53,689 nucleotides of DNA. It comes from Seison nebaliae (taxonomy: Eukaryota > Rotifera > Pararotatoria > Seisonacea > Seisonidae). Under the pieces are notes generated by a model. The model was not told the DNA's origin, ran no database searches, and worked only from the letters and a program-made list of their open reading frames with translations. The position numbers and the translations under genes were made by a program. The DNA is taken from NCBI GenBank assembly GCA_023231475.1, contig JALJEE010001667.1:1-53689 (forward strand). The letters run 5' to 3'. Below are positions 38,033 through 49,420 of this stretch, one piece after another; the first letter of the stretch is position 1; each line of letters starts with the position of its first letter.

Positions 38033-38223
38033 ATATTTTTCTTAAAGAATCTTTGAATGAATTTGGAAAACTTTTAAAATAAAATTGTCTTTTCTCAAGT
38101 TATCGAAAAGCTGATGGAATTTACTATTGATATAAATAAGAAGAATGATGAAAATTTTCTAAAAAAAAAGGTAAAAAGATGTCGTTTCAGAAAAGCAAAA
38201 AATTTGATTGAAATTAATTCGAA

Positions 38224-40860
38224 TCAATTATCGGTTGGAATTGTCGTCATTTTTCCGTTAGATATGGTTGATTTAAATTGTTCCGGTATCGGATGTTCCA
38301 CCTTGATAAAATTAAAAAATTATAAAAAAAAATATTTATAAAAAATTTCAAACAAAATCATTTTCGTCCGTTTTACTCGGAAATAAAACGGTAATTCCTG
38401 ATATCATCGATGTTACCAATTCAGTCTGTTCATGCGATTTCGATAAGTAGAATGAACAATCTTGTGTCTTGTCGAAACAGATAGTTGGAGCGTTAACCAA
38501 CACCTAATTTGAATGAGATTAAATAGAAGAAATTAAATTTTTCAATCGAACTTGTCCTTTACATCGTTGACAATTGATGAATTCGACGGAAGAAACGACT
38601 GAATCAAAACAGAAAGCCGTCTTCTTACACGAATCAATTACGATGTTACTGACTTTCCCGTTAATTTTGACGAAAGAATTGGAACATTTATAAATGTAAA
38701 CATTCTGTCTCATATCATCAACATCGATTATCACTTCATTATTATTTTCAACATATTCGACAATCCACTTCTTACCCTGAAGTTCGATACATGGTGCATT
38801 CGACTTCTTTTCCATTTTCGTTATAGAATGATTTTCTCTTATATTATTCTCTTCTTTATTCAGTTGTGCAGTTTGTCTGACTGATGAATTTTTATGAGTT
38901 ATTTCCTTTTTCTCAACTTTCTTCAACGTTTTTGTTATATCAAGACCTTGATTCAACTCCGAACAGAGAGCGTTCATTGCTGACTTCTGTTTATCATCTT
39001 CTTTTCCCTCTTCCAAATGAGTAAGGATATCGTCTGGTAAACATGGCGGTGGTGGTGGAGGTGCTGTAACTTTTGATGAATCATTTATATTATTATCATC
39101 CATCCACACAAGGCCATTTGTGTAATTTAATAATAAATATTGATTAATTTTTTTAAAAATCTTTTGGAATTTCGGAATAAATTCTCTTTAAAAAAAAATG
39201 AAATTAATTAAAGAAATTTGGGAATTGGAGAGAATTAATAAACTTGAAGATGGAGGAACGTAATGCACGATTAGCATAGAACTGTTGACATTCATGTACA
39301 TCGACTTGGAAGTCTTTTGGTTTGTTTTGCTATTGAGGAAATTCATGAAGAAAAAAAAAGAGAGAAGATACGAACAAAAATCCAATGGAAGATTTCCGCT
39401 GCTTTCGCCACCATCGTCAAATGATTGATATATTGAGAACCGTGATATGTTTGAGGGACATTCTAAAATTGGATTATAAATGAAATAAATTAAACGACGT
39501 GTAATAAAATGGAAATATAACAGATAATTCTGTTAACTTCTCCGAATATTTCTTTATCAATTTTTTCCTCTCATCAACATTCGGTTCCGATCTCGTTTTC
39601 GTTAATTGTACATAATTATTCGCTTCTTGTGCTACATCGACAAATAATGAAATGACTGTTTTCAATTCATCATTTTCATTCGTATAATTTTTCAAATATT
39701 CACTCAATTCATTCGTCAATGTCTCATATGCGTCTTGTGGTTTATCCGAATTAATTCCTTCTTTTTCAACCACATTATTTTCATTATGTTGCTAATAAGA
39801 GAATTGTAGAAGAGTGAAAAGAAAAAAGTGAAAACTTTGATCGTTGCCCATTTCAATCCAGTAGGATAATTCTCTTTGACATTCCCATATAATTCTTTCA
39901 TATATTCCAGAAATTTGGAGACGAATATTTTATGTGATCCATTCGAACTTTTTAAAATTAATTTAAATAAATTTCAAATTTCAAATATTCTAACTCGTCT
40001 TTGTATTCTTTAAGAATTCGATTTCCATAAAATTGAACTGAATCAATAACATTATTGATAGCATCATATGGCTTCACAGTCGTCTACGTTAAATAAAAGT
40101 TCAAAGTTTCTTTATAGATTTTTATATATAAATAAATTTAGATCTAACAGATACCCAACCATACATGGCAACACCTTCACTAATCAGTGAGAGATGATTC
40201 AAATATTTACTCTTTCTTTGATCATCTCTGTAATTTTGAGTTAGGACGATGGCGTCACTTAATGGTCCTAATAATAATTGAAAATCTTTCTAATATAAAT
40301 AGAATGAATAATTTCTAATTATTAAGCAGAATAATAAAGAACATTTGTTTTCCTTTCTAATCGACGACAAGACTCCAACAATTTATCATGCTCATTTGCT
40401 GACAAACACAATTTTTGGATCTTCAAAAAAAAATAATTTCAAAAAAATAATTACAATAAAAACTATTTTTTCTACTGATTTGTCGATCTGTTTGGCAGCG
40501 ATGAGAACTTGTTTCAATTTCGGATTGTCCATTTTAATTTGATTATTATTTGATTGTTTTTCTGATTTATCTTCGTCTGATTTATCGTAAGAAACAAAAG
40601 GGAATTTAATGAAATAAACCGAATATCATTTGGGCCAAGGCGGAACTTCCACCAATTTTTAATTTTGGTTTTTCTATTGATGATTTGTTGGAATTATTGT
40701 TCTAATGAAATTAAGAGATAGAAAGAATTGGAAAGAATATTTTTAATAAAAACTTTTTCGAAACGATTCTTCAAATCGTTAAAGTTAATTCTTTCTTTAT
40801 TATTCGTATCTGAATTGATGGAATGGAGAGAAGATAATTGAAGAAGAGTTTGTGATTCGA
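38224..40860 (-). CDS. CAP: adenylyl cyclase-associated protein with two helical folded domains
   Basis: CAP/Srv2 recycles cofilin-bound actin. Minus-strand exons that join in frame: about 40860-40754, 40701-40620, 40576-40464, 40420-40343, 40289-40155, 40083-39995, 39947-39836, 39791-39522, 39462-39376, 39329-39244, 39185-38552, 38503-38354, 38301-38224. The first helical folded domain (40576-39836) has KYLNHLSLISEGVAMYGWV, FYGNRILKEYKD and YPTGLKW. A second one (39791-39090) has QYINHLTMVAKAAEIFHW, QFYANRALR and YTNGLVW. Then come PPPPPP, a WH2-like SELNQGLDITKTLKKV, and the CARP beta-helix (WIVEYVENN, VYIYKCSNSFVKINGKV, IVIDSCKKTAFCFDSVV), ending HPIPEQFKS. The usual protein has one helical domain. 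The 5' end is not resolved. Confidence 0.88.
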
Positions 40861-41621
40861 ATAAATATTTTATCAGAAGATAAATAGGGTAATGTGAAGG
40901 GAATTGATGGGAAAGAGAAATAACCTTCCATTCTCACCAGCCGATGTTCGAAGAGAAAGATAAATATTTTTTTTGATAGATAATTTTTTTTTGATGTTAA
41001 AGACCGAAATATTCGCTTCCCTCTTTTCTATTGAATTCTTAAAGAATTGATGATAGAAAAGAAATAATCTGTAATATATTAACAAACGAATTAATGGAGA
41101 TATGAAGGAAAATTTATTAAAGTTCTTGAGGCAAATGAAGAAAGGTTCCTTCACCGCAATATTCGTGACCATACCACAATGACCAGAGAATGTTTATAAA
41201 TGATTCAAATTATTCGAATAATCAGATCATTCATTCACATTCTTTCTGGTGTTCGATCGTTTTAAAATGAAGCTTCTTTTCTCTCTTCAAATTCTCGTCA
41301 ATGTCAAATTTTCATTTGAATAATTTTTTAATTTACTCCCAAATTAATCATCTAAAAGAAGACGAGAGAAATATTTAGAATAAACATTCGAATTTTTCAT
41401 GATGATAATTATATTTTTATTAATTTTATCAAAATATAAATTTTGAGTATAAACTTCCAAAGAATGGAAGAGAAAAAAATTTGAAAAAAAATGAAAAAAT
41501 TTATTGTCTATTTAAATTTCATTCGTTTGACAATTCTAAAATTTCCAATTTCTATAATATTGAATAATTAATTATAATTTTTGTCGACATTGAATTTAAT
41601 GAATGAATAATTAATTAGGAA
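40861..41621. other. intergenic stretch between CAP and the small mitochondrial-type gene
   Basis: The minus-strand frame 41172-40873 starts with ATG (MVTNIAVKEPFF) and could be 5' sequence of the CAP gene, but it has no domain and I cannot connect it. The rest is AT-rich. Confidence 0.35.
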
Positions 41622-41873
41622 TTAGTTACAATATTTCTTTAAAACATCATCTACTTCATTAGGACGACGAACGGTATATCGATGATTATAAGCGAGAACG
41701 ATATCTTTGTCGGTTTTGAAGAATCTGTCTTTTCCATACGCCAATCCGAAGAAGAGAAATGATCCCGCTAAAATGACGACATGTTCCGGATAAGTGTTCC
41801 ATGCCCAATTCATAAAATTGCCTTTCTTCCATGCGGCTTGTGATAATCGATATGACGCTCGTGGAAGTACCAT
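41622..41873 (-). CDS. small single-helix protein, possibly complex I accessory subunit (NDUFA3-like)
   Basis: 83 residues, ATG at 41873. The N-terminus is amphipathic and basic (MVLPRASYRLSQAAWKKG). One transmembrane helix (HVVILAGSFLFFGLAYG) follows AWNTYPE, then a charged segment with HRYTVRRPNEVDDVL and a C-terminal KYC. Length, single helix and the AW-xxx-P-xx-VV...Y-x-VR layout resemble the B9/NDUFA3 accessory subunit of NADH dehydrogenase, which spans the inner mitochondrial membrane. The resemblance is weak and from memory. Just upstream of the start is TTTTAATTTTAG, which could be a splice acceptor. It lies 147 bp downstream of ARMH3 on the same strand. Confidence 0.5.
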   Translation of the reverse strand: MVLPRASYRLSQAAWKKGNFMNWAWNTYPEHVVILAGSFLFFGLAYGKDRFFKTDKDIVLAYNHRYTVRRPNEVDDVLKKYCN

Positions 41874-42020
41874 AATGAATTGGTAATTCTAAAATTAAAA
41901 AATTTAATGATAATTCTAATGAAGAAGAAAACGAAATAAAATTAAAAATAAATAATTATGAAAATGAGAGATAAATCGAATAAGAATGAAATGAATTTAC
42001 TCGGAGAGAATTTAAAGAAA

Positions 42021-45000
42021 TTAAATGTGATTAATCAATGTCAATAATGATGGAAATGGAGAGAGGTTAGGTGAAGAGATTGTAGTGGTGGTGCTGTTTG
42101 TCGATTGTGGAATATTGAAATTAAGTTTCTGAGTCTCTTCTATCACAATTTCTTGGAATGTTCGTTGAGTGAGTTGTGAAGGTGAAATGAAACCGATGGC
42201 ATCGATGAAAGGACGTTGATATTGATTAGGTGATGATAAATATTCTTCATCTGATGTATATGATTGACGGATACTAGGCTTACGACGACAGACATATTTC
42301 TCCACTTCGATCGGCCATTCAGTATGATGAAGATTATCATATAATCGAAGTGTGAGACGTTCATAATTATTGCGAATAAGTGAAAGAATTTCTTCTTCAG
42401 TGAGTGTCTGCAAATTATTCTTTTCTTTATAATTTTCAATAACTTCATTGAAATGATGATAAACACCACGAATATTGATGAGTTGATTCACAAGAAAAAT
42501 ACAAAATAATTTATATTTTTTATCAGTTCTCGTATGTTGACATGCTAATTCATGAGTTCGTTCGTAACTTTGATGGAAGACACGTAACAATTCGTAATAA
42601 AGAACGTCGTACATATCGATTGAATGAAGAAATCGATCACCATGAGTAACGAATACGTTGATTATACAAACGATCTTCGATTGAAGAATGAAAATGTTAA
42701 TGTTGTTATTGAGGAAAGTGGTAGAGTTCTTGTGGAGGAATTGCATCAATTGATGAAGAGCAGTCCATAATTGGAGCCAATCGTACGTAATTCGAATACA
42801 ATATTCTTTCAAATAAATAACAATTCGTTGTATGATAGTTAATGAGAGGAGATAGAGATGAATAGGAAATTTTTTCGTTAAATGAGTTTCAATATATTCA
42901 ATCATCAAATCGATGAAAGATGTCAATAATTGTCGATGATTCGAATAATCCATTTCACTATTAGTCGAAATAACTTCCGATTGATTTTTCGACGAATATT
43001 TCGATTGATCATTTTCATCATTTGATAAATTGGTTACAGATTGATCTCCTGATGAAATTGAAGGTTGTGTGAGAGTGGAAGGATTTTTTGAAATTTTCCT
43101 ACGATATTTCGGACGTGCACGTCTCAAATTAATACTGAAAGTGTTAGACGGATCAGAAATGAATGACATGAGAAATTCTGATTCTCTAGAAATAAATTCG
43201 AGGAGAAGGAAAGTGATATCGATATTTACTTTAACGTCATCCAATCGATAATTCTGATAAACGATACTCGAATATTCTAAGAGAATGACGAGACCGTTTC
43301 GGATGGTTTGTGAAGTAGATAATTTTCGATGATGTGAAGAAATTGAAACATCAGATGTTCCTCGATTATTATTCAAGTTTGATACGTTTTCAATACGTTC
43401 CGTTTTGAGTTGATTATAATCGATATTGTCAGAAGAATTTTCATTTTCCATCAATTCTTCGATTTCTTTCGATATATCCTCCTTCATTTTCTCATCTGAT
43501 AAATTTGAATTATTATTTAAATTTTTATTTATTAATTCATCTTCGTCTTGTTCATTTTGAGTAAAGTCGCTACAATCTACAATTAAATTAACTGTTGTTG
43601 TTGTATTGGTGGCCATTGTGGTAGAGGAAGAGGAAGAAGAAGAAGAAGTCGATTGAATTATTTTTCGTTTATCATTTGTCGATTCATTGGGACATTTGGT
43701 TGATGAATATTCGAGAATAATCGATTCCATTGTAAACGAATGATCAGTCCAATCAATAGATGGAATTAACAAATCATCAATATGTTCCGCCACACTCGTA
43801 TTGGGAAAAATGAAAGAAATACTTTTATTCAATTCCAACAACTTCAACAACAACAACAAATAAACATTATCCAATTTCATCATTTCGTTCTTGCTTTGTT
43901 GACGTTGTGAATCGGTGACGAATAAATTGGAAACAGCATTTGTCAGAGAGCCGATCCAAGACGATTTCTTCTCATGAGAAACGGATTTGGCGGAGGATGT
44001 TGTCGTTGTCTGATCGTTGGAATAATCGTCATTGTTACAGATGAATTTGAGGAAAGCGGCGAGAATTATTTGAATAATATTAATGAGAATTAATTCGTCT
44101 TGAAATTTCGATAATTGATCAATAAAAATTTCGCCGATATGATGAATAAAATGATCTTTATGTTCTAGATTTAATGTTGGTGATTTCTTTAAAAATTCCA
44201 TATCAATCCTCTCATTGAGACTCTTTTCATGATCAAATCGAAATACGGAATGTTTCGAATTAAATAAATTCAAATTAATGGAGAAAAAGAGAATGTGAAT
44301 AAATTCATGAGAGAATATATAAAGTTCTTTTCGTGCAGTAGATTGAAGGAGTAGAACTAATGATTGGAATAATCTCATTTCTTTCTTCACATCAACGAGT
44401 AGAATATTATCGATTAATTCATTCGATTTGAGTGAATAAAATAAAATGTTCATAGGCAATTCAAATTGAAAAATGGAACAAGGAAATAATTGAAAAAAAG
44501 TTTCCATTAATTCATTATTAGCTAATTGATTGGATTGTACATTTTCTCCTTCTGACGACCAATTCGTTATGTTTTCCATTCCACTCCATTGAACGGAAGG
44601 AATGAAGAGAATTAATAAAAATTGGAGATGTAATCGTTTCACTAAAACGGATAAATGAAGATTCTCTAATGATTCATATATGGAATCGATGAAAGAATTC
44701 CATTCGTCCATATCTTTCGAAAAGAGTTGAAGGAAAATTGTCGTCTTAAAACAATTTAAGGAAATATTCATTTTATCGAAATGTTTTTTGAAGAAAACTT
44801 TCTGATAATATGAATCAGATTCCATATATTCTTCTTCTGATTTCTCTTCATTCGTTTCATTCAATTCCATTTCATTTTCTTCATCGATCAAAAAAATGAG
44901 AAGTGGAGACAAAACTTTCTGATAATTATCGATAGAAGAATGAATTTTCGTCAAGACGATTTGTTGGAATGTCAAGAGAAGTTGGAGAGAATGAAGATGA

Positions 45001-45269
45001 CGAATGACATGATATCGACGATTATTCATATCGAGAATTCGAATGGTATTTTCAAAAAGTAAACGGAAATTCTTCCTCAAATCGATCACTTGTCCAATCG
45101 AATAATCTTTCATCGACTCCCAAATATAATTAATATCACATCGGAGTAGAAATAATTCATCGAAGAATTGTTTATCCATTTTATCGTCATTTGCTGGAAG
45201 TAAGAAATAATCGATCATCTGTTGAAATTTCGGTTGGAGAATGACCACTTTCTCCTTCTTCTTATTCAT
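42021..45269 (-). CDS. ARMH3: armadillo-like helical domain-containing protein 3
   Basis: Single exon, ATG at 45269, 1082 residues. Matches to human ARMH3 (C10orf76) run along the length in order: DELFLLRCDINYIWESM near the N-terminus, SSWIGSLTNAVSNLFVTD, LVILLEYSSIVYQN, SINLRRARPKYRRK, LIEYIETHLTKKFPIHLYL, WLQLWTALHQLMQFL, HGDRFLHSIDMYDVLYYEL, LVNQLINIRGVYHHFNEVIE and IRNNYERLTLRLYDNL. ARMH3 is a Golgi protein that binds GBF1 and PI4KB and supports PI4P production and secretion. The human protein has 689 residues; the excess here is Ser/Thr/Asn/Asp low-complexity inserts, mainly near 43400-43740. It is divergent from AKT, with 749 bp between starts. Confidence 0.93.
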   Translation of the reverse strand: MNKKKEKVVILQPKFQQMIDYFLLPANDDKMDKQFFDELFLLRCDINYIWESMKDYSIGQVIDLRKNFRLLFENTIRILDMNNRRYHVIRHLHSLQLLLTFQQIVLTKIHSSIDNYQKVLSPLLIFLIDEENEMELNETNEEKSEEEYMESDSYYQKVFFKKHFDKMNISLNCFKTTIFLQLFSKDMDEWNSFIDSIYESLENLHLSVLVKRLHLQFLLILFIPSVQWSGMENITNWSSEGENVQSNQLANNELMETFFQLFPCSIFQFELPMNILFYSLKSNELIDNILLVDVKKEMRLFQSLVLLLQSTARKELYIFSHEFIHILFFSINLNLFNSKHSVFRFDHEKSLNERIDMEFLKKSPTLNLEHKDHFIHHIGEIFIDQLSKFQDELILINIIQIILAAFLKFICNNDDYSNDQTTTTSSAKSVSHEKKSSWIGSLTNAVSNLFVTDSQRQQSKNEMMKLDNVYLLLLLKLLELNKSISFIFPNTSVAEHIDDLLIPSIDWTDHSFTMESIILEYSSTKCPNESTNDKRKIIQSTSSSSSSSSTTMATNTTTTVNLIVDCSDFTQNEQDEDELINKNLNNNSNLSDEKMKEDISKEIEELMENENSSDNIDYNQLKTERIENVSNLNNNRGTSDVSISSHHRKLSTSQTIRNGLVILLEYSSIVYQNYRLDDVKVNIDITFLLLEFISRESEFLMSFISDPSNTFSINLRRARPKYRRKISKNPSTLTQPSISSGDQSVTNLSNDENDQSKYSSKNQSEVISTNSEMDYSNHRQLLTSFIDLMIEYIETHLTKKFPIHLYLLSLTIIQRIVIYLKEYCIRITYDWLQLWTALHQLMQFLHKNSTTFLNNNINIFILQSKIVCIINVFVTHGDRFLHSIDMYDVLYYELLRVFHQSYERTHELACQHTRTDKKYKLFCIFLVNQLINIRGVYHHFNEVIENYKEKNNLQTLTEEEILSLIRNNYERLTLRLYDNLHHTEWPIEVEKYVCRRKPSIRQSYTSDEEYLSSPNQYQRPFIDAIGFISPSQLTQRTFQEIVIEETQKLNFNIPQSTNSTTTTISSPNLSPFPSLLTLINHI

Positions 45270-46018
45270 TCTAATATGAATAATGAGAAAATGAAAGAAA
45301 CTGAAATGATTTCATATAAAAGAGAGAAACTTTAGAAAGTTTAATTGAATTCTCTCAAATTGTCTTTACTCAACACAAACTACTTAACACAATCAATCGT
45401 TTCTCAATTGGAAAAGAAGAGAAATGAAAGAAATGGAGAGCAACAACATTCACTCCATTTCGCACCACTTACAAATGAACTGCAAATAATATTTTTCTCC
45501 TTCTTCCAAATTACTTTCTCATTTCTTTTATTGTTCTGTCTATCTGTCTTTTTTTTATCTGTATTCTTCAAATGTATTCTTATGTGGATGTATGTAAACG
45601 AGTGATTTGCATTTCAACTTTCTCAATAAAAGTTAAATTGTTTGAAAAAAAAAAAGAAAGATGATTTCAGAAGCGGTAATAATAAATGTTTTAGTTATTT
45701 GAAAATTGTTGATGGGAAGAAAATTTCGAATAAATTCGAATAGTTTTTTTTACTATATTCAAAAAGTTGGCTTATCAACTCACGAAACAACAACAGTGAT
45801 TAATTTCGTTAATCTAATCAATTTATCGGTGTTACTTGATCATTTCGTACATCCGATAACGGAATGAGATTGGAGATATATATTTCTAATGTTCTAATTC
45901 TATTCTATTTCATTTGAATATTTCCGAATTAATTCAAATTATTTCAAATATCATTTCTCTTATTCAATTGATGAATTGATGAGATTAGTGAAGTGATTAA
46001 TTAATATATACAGTGAGA
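45270..46018. promoter_or_regulatory. shared divergent promoter region, ARMH3 and AKT
   Basis: This 749-bp gap separates two outward-facing single-exon genes. No canonical element is clear. A frame at 45345-45605 starts with TTG, is hydrophobic and is not supported as a gene. Confidence 0.35.
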
Positions 46019-46381
46019 ATGAATGTGAAGGAGGGATGGCTATTGAGACGAAGTACACATATGAAAACATGGCGCTCCAGATATTTTGTGTTGAAAGCAG
46101 ACGGATCATTCCTTTCCTATCATCAAGCGACGGGATTGAATGAACAGAAACCGGAGAATGATTTTACTATAAACGATTGTCAAATTATTAGTAGTGAGAA
46201 ACCGAAAGCTAATTCTTTCATCATTCGCGGTTTACAATGGTCGTCGATTGTGGAGAGAACATTTGTAGCGAAATCAGGTGAAGAACGAACCGAATGGATT
46301 TCCACCATTTATTCCATAAGAAATTTATTGAAAGATAATCCATTATTATTACGACAACCAATCATCCAACAAATCTCCTCT

Positions 46382-46412
<31 letters not shown>

Positions 46413-48406
46413 ATTATTCGATGATGGAAATGGATGATAATTGTTCGAATGATTTATCGATAAATCGCAATAATTGTACGTCATCGATTCGACGATCATG
46501 CAGGAATTCATTCAAAATTGATGGTTTTGGAAAGAAGCAGAAACAGACAAAACAATTTCAAAAAAGAGTTTCAATTCATGATTTCCATTTGATTAAAGTG
46601 TTGGGACGTGGAAGTTTTGGTAAGGTCGTTCTCTCCGAACATAAATCGACGAATAATATTTATGCGATAAAAATTTTGAAAAAACAATTAATTTTAGCGA
46701 AAGATGAAGTGAGTCATATTTTGACGGAGAATAAAGTCTTAAAATCTACAAGTCATCCATTTCTCACGTCATTGAAATATGCATTTCAGACGATGGATCA
46801 TCTTTGTTTCGTTATGGAATTTGCGACAGGTGGAGAATTATTTTTCCATCTTCAACGAGATAAACGGTTTAATGAAGAACGTGTCTGTTTTTATACAGGA
46901 GAAATAACTTTGGCATTAGGATATCTTCATGATAATGATATTGTTTATCGAGATATTAAATTGGAGAATCTTCTTCTCGATCAATTTGGTCATATTAAAA
47001 TAACAGATTTTGGTTTATGTAAAGAAATTGATTATAATTCAGCGACAAAGACATTTTGTGGAACACCCGAATATTTGGCACCAGAAGTATTGGAAGATAC
47101 TCGATATAATCGAGCTGTCGATTGGTGGTCGTTAGGAGTGGTAACTTTTGAAATGTTGACAGGTCGACTTCCATTCAATAGTCGTGATACTCAGAAATTA
47201 TTTGAAATGATTTTATTGGAAGCACCATCATTTCCTACTGATGTTCCATTAAGTAAAGAAGCATTTCATTTACTTTGTGGTCTACTCATAAAGAATCCGA
47301 TAAAGAGATTAGGTGGTGGAATTCATGATTATAAAGAATTATTAGTTCATCCATTCTTCGCTAATATAAATTGGAGGAATTTATATGATCGAAAAATCGA
47401 ACCACCATTCAAACCGGAAATCGCTTCCACAACTGACACTCGATATTTCGATAATGAATTTACGAAACAAGCCGTTTGTCTAACTCCACCCAATACGAAC
47501 GAATTAGATTATTTCCATAAACGAGATTACGCTTTCTCCAATTTCTCTTATAATCCATCAATAAATTCAATTCATTCTTATGACGAAGATTCATCATCAG
47601 TCGACCATCAATTAATTAATGTGGATGATGGAAAATTATTATCTACACTTAATTCACTTCGATCTAATCAACTACTCATAAATGGAATGAATGAATCATT
47701 AAATGATTTGTCTTCATTCCATATGGTGAGTCAGGATTTGATGAATATTGTTTTTAGTAAATCTTTCGATAATAAACAAGTTTGTGATGAAGAAATGTTA
47801 AATAAGAATAGTTCAATTCCAATCGCTTTCACCGCCACTGCTACAACAGCATTCGCCAATAATCATTTGGAAGAAATGTCATCTCATCCAACTTCATCCA
47901 CATCATCCAATGGTGGTTCGAATAAAGTAAAGAAACCATTTCCAAATCTTCAAAAATTATTGAAACTTCCATTATTTAAAAAATCGAATAATTTAGTGAA
48001 TACGACGAATAATAAAAATGAGAATTTCGATAATAAAAATGTGAGTTCTCTCTCATCATTATTAGATGATCCACATCTCTTTCAATTACAAGCGACTCTC
48101 AATGAACAGAGATATAAAAAGAATTTATATGATATTTTCTCCAAAGCGGAAGATGTGAAAAGTCGAAAAGATTTACATCAATTAAATCCCTCAATAAATC
48201 ACACCGACAATTCTCACAACAATAACAACAACAACAATAATAATAATAAATTTATTCAATTCCATAATAAACCAATTCTATCTCAAAATCATTTATTTCT
48301 CAGTGATACTGATAATTTTATTCAACAGACGACTAACTCAAATTTAACTTTCCATCATCGTCCCAATCAGGAGGATGATATTCTCATGGACAACTTGTGT
48401 ACTTAA
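46019..48406 (+). CDS. AKT: RAC/AKT serine-threonine kinase with extended C-terminus
   Basis: Single exon of 795 residues. The ATG at 46019 is preferred over the in-frame GTG at 46013. A PH domain (about 1-105) begins VKEGWLLRRS with KTWRSRYFVLK, which keeps the two phosphoinositide-binding arginines. Kinase domain about 188-450: GRGSFGKV (196-203), Lys218, YRDIKLEN (310-317), DFG (330-332), activation-loop TFCGTPEY with the PDK1 site Thr345. The AGC tail has the turn motif LTPPN (Thr489) and hydrophobic motif FSNFSY (Ser510), the TORC2 site. About 285 further residues follow, rich in Ser, Asn and Asp, where human AKT1 ends about 7 residues after its motif. It acts downstream of PI3K in insulin/growth signalling. 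Confidence 0.96.
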
Positions 48407-48664
48407 CACTCACGATTTAACGCGATCTCATTTATTCAATTCAATTGATTTGCTCTTACATTTTATTTCTTATCAATTCACTCTCCTTTTGTCCAATTTC
48501 CATATTTAATTTTATTTCTATTTCATTTCGAGAGAAAGCATCCAATGCTTTCCATTTTAATATCAAATAAATCATTCTTTAATCGAGTTAATTGAGAAGG
48601 AAACAAGTTTATTATTATAAGAAAAAAATTAATTAATCACAAAATACTTTTTTAATAATCACTA
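48407..48664. other. convergent 3' flanks of AKT and POLR2L
   Basis: Short gap with an AATAAA-like stretch (CAAATAAATC near 48565). No gene. Confidence 0.4.
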
Positions 48665-48915
48665 TTATTTCTCCATAGGCGAATAATTCAACAATTTCTC
48701 AATTAGATCCACATGAGATAACAACATTCGACGACAGCAATATCTGTGTAATTGTAATTCATCTAATGCATCTCTTAAAACAGATTCTCATCATTTGTCG
48801 ACAAATAATATAAGACTAACCCTTCACTACTTCCCTCCGTCAATAGTTTCAAATATTTCTCCCATTTATTTCCCGTAACCTTTCCACAAGTGAAGCAACG
48901 AATTGGTATAATCAT
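48665..48915 (-). CDS. POLR2L: DNA-directed RNA polymerases I, II and III subunit RPABC5 (RPB10)
   Basis: Exon 1 is 48915-48821 and exon 2 is 48773-48665, with a 47-nt phase-2 intron (48774-48820). The spliced frame gives 67 residues, exactly the length of human RPB10. It starts [12 protein letters not shown] and has GNKWEKYL, then [20 protein letters not shown], and ends PMEK. The zinc-binding pattern CxxC...CC is complete. It is a shared zinc-ribbon subunit that anchors the RPB3/RPB11 assembly platform in all three nuclear polymerases. The intron splits it into two frames too short to be noticed alone. It is convergent with AKT. Confidence 0.97.
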
Positions 48916-49420
48916 TCTGTACTCAACTTCACAAGTTCAATCAGTATAATATATTAGAAAATAATAATATTCGTTTCCACAGCTAATTATTTTAATTCAA
49001 CTTCGAACTTATAAAATATTGATAATAATTTGTGACAGCATCGCACTATTCGGAAAAGCCGTTGACATCTACTCACAAAAATTATAAGGTTAAAAGAAAG
49101 TTTTATTCTAATTTAAATTCAACATATCTGTCAACTAAATATTCTGAATTAATATCCTATTATAAATATATCATTATTATGAATCAGTTAGAGTAATTCA
49201 AAATCAAATTATAATAATTTTGTGCACAACTAATGCACAAATAGTAATTTCATAAAAATATTGAACAATGAAAAATAAAAAGAGTTTCAATTCAAACTGG
49301 AAATATTCATAAGTGAGAGATAAATATTTATGAAATATTCAACTTACAGTTGAAGAAAATTTCTTATTAATTTTCATATTTATCTATACCTCTCAGTATC
49401 ATATAATTTACTCACGTAAA
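48916..49420. other. intergenic stretch between POLR2L and the next gene
   Basis: AT-rich, with no open frame or RNA gene recognised. It should contain the divergent promoters of the two flanking genes. Confidence 0.4.

Noticed and set aside
38114-38341. 75-residue plus-strand frame after the PLAT gene
   Set aside because: It is antisense to the last CAP exon (ending HPIPEQFKS), which matches the family.
45345-45605. 86-residue frame upstream of AKT
   Set aside because: It starts at TTG, is mostly hydrophobic low complexity and lies in the divergent promoter gap.
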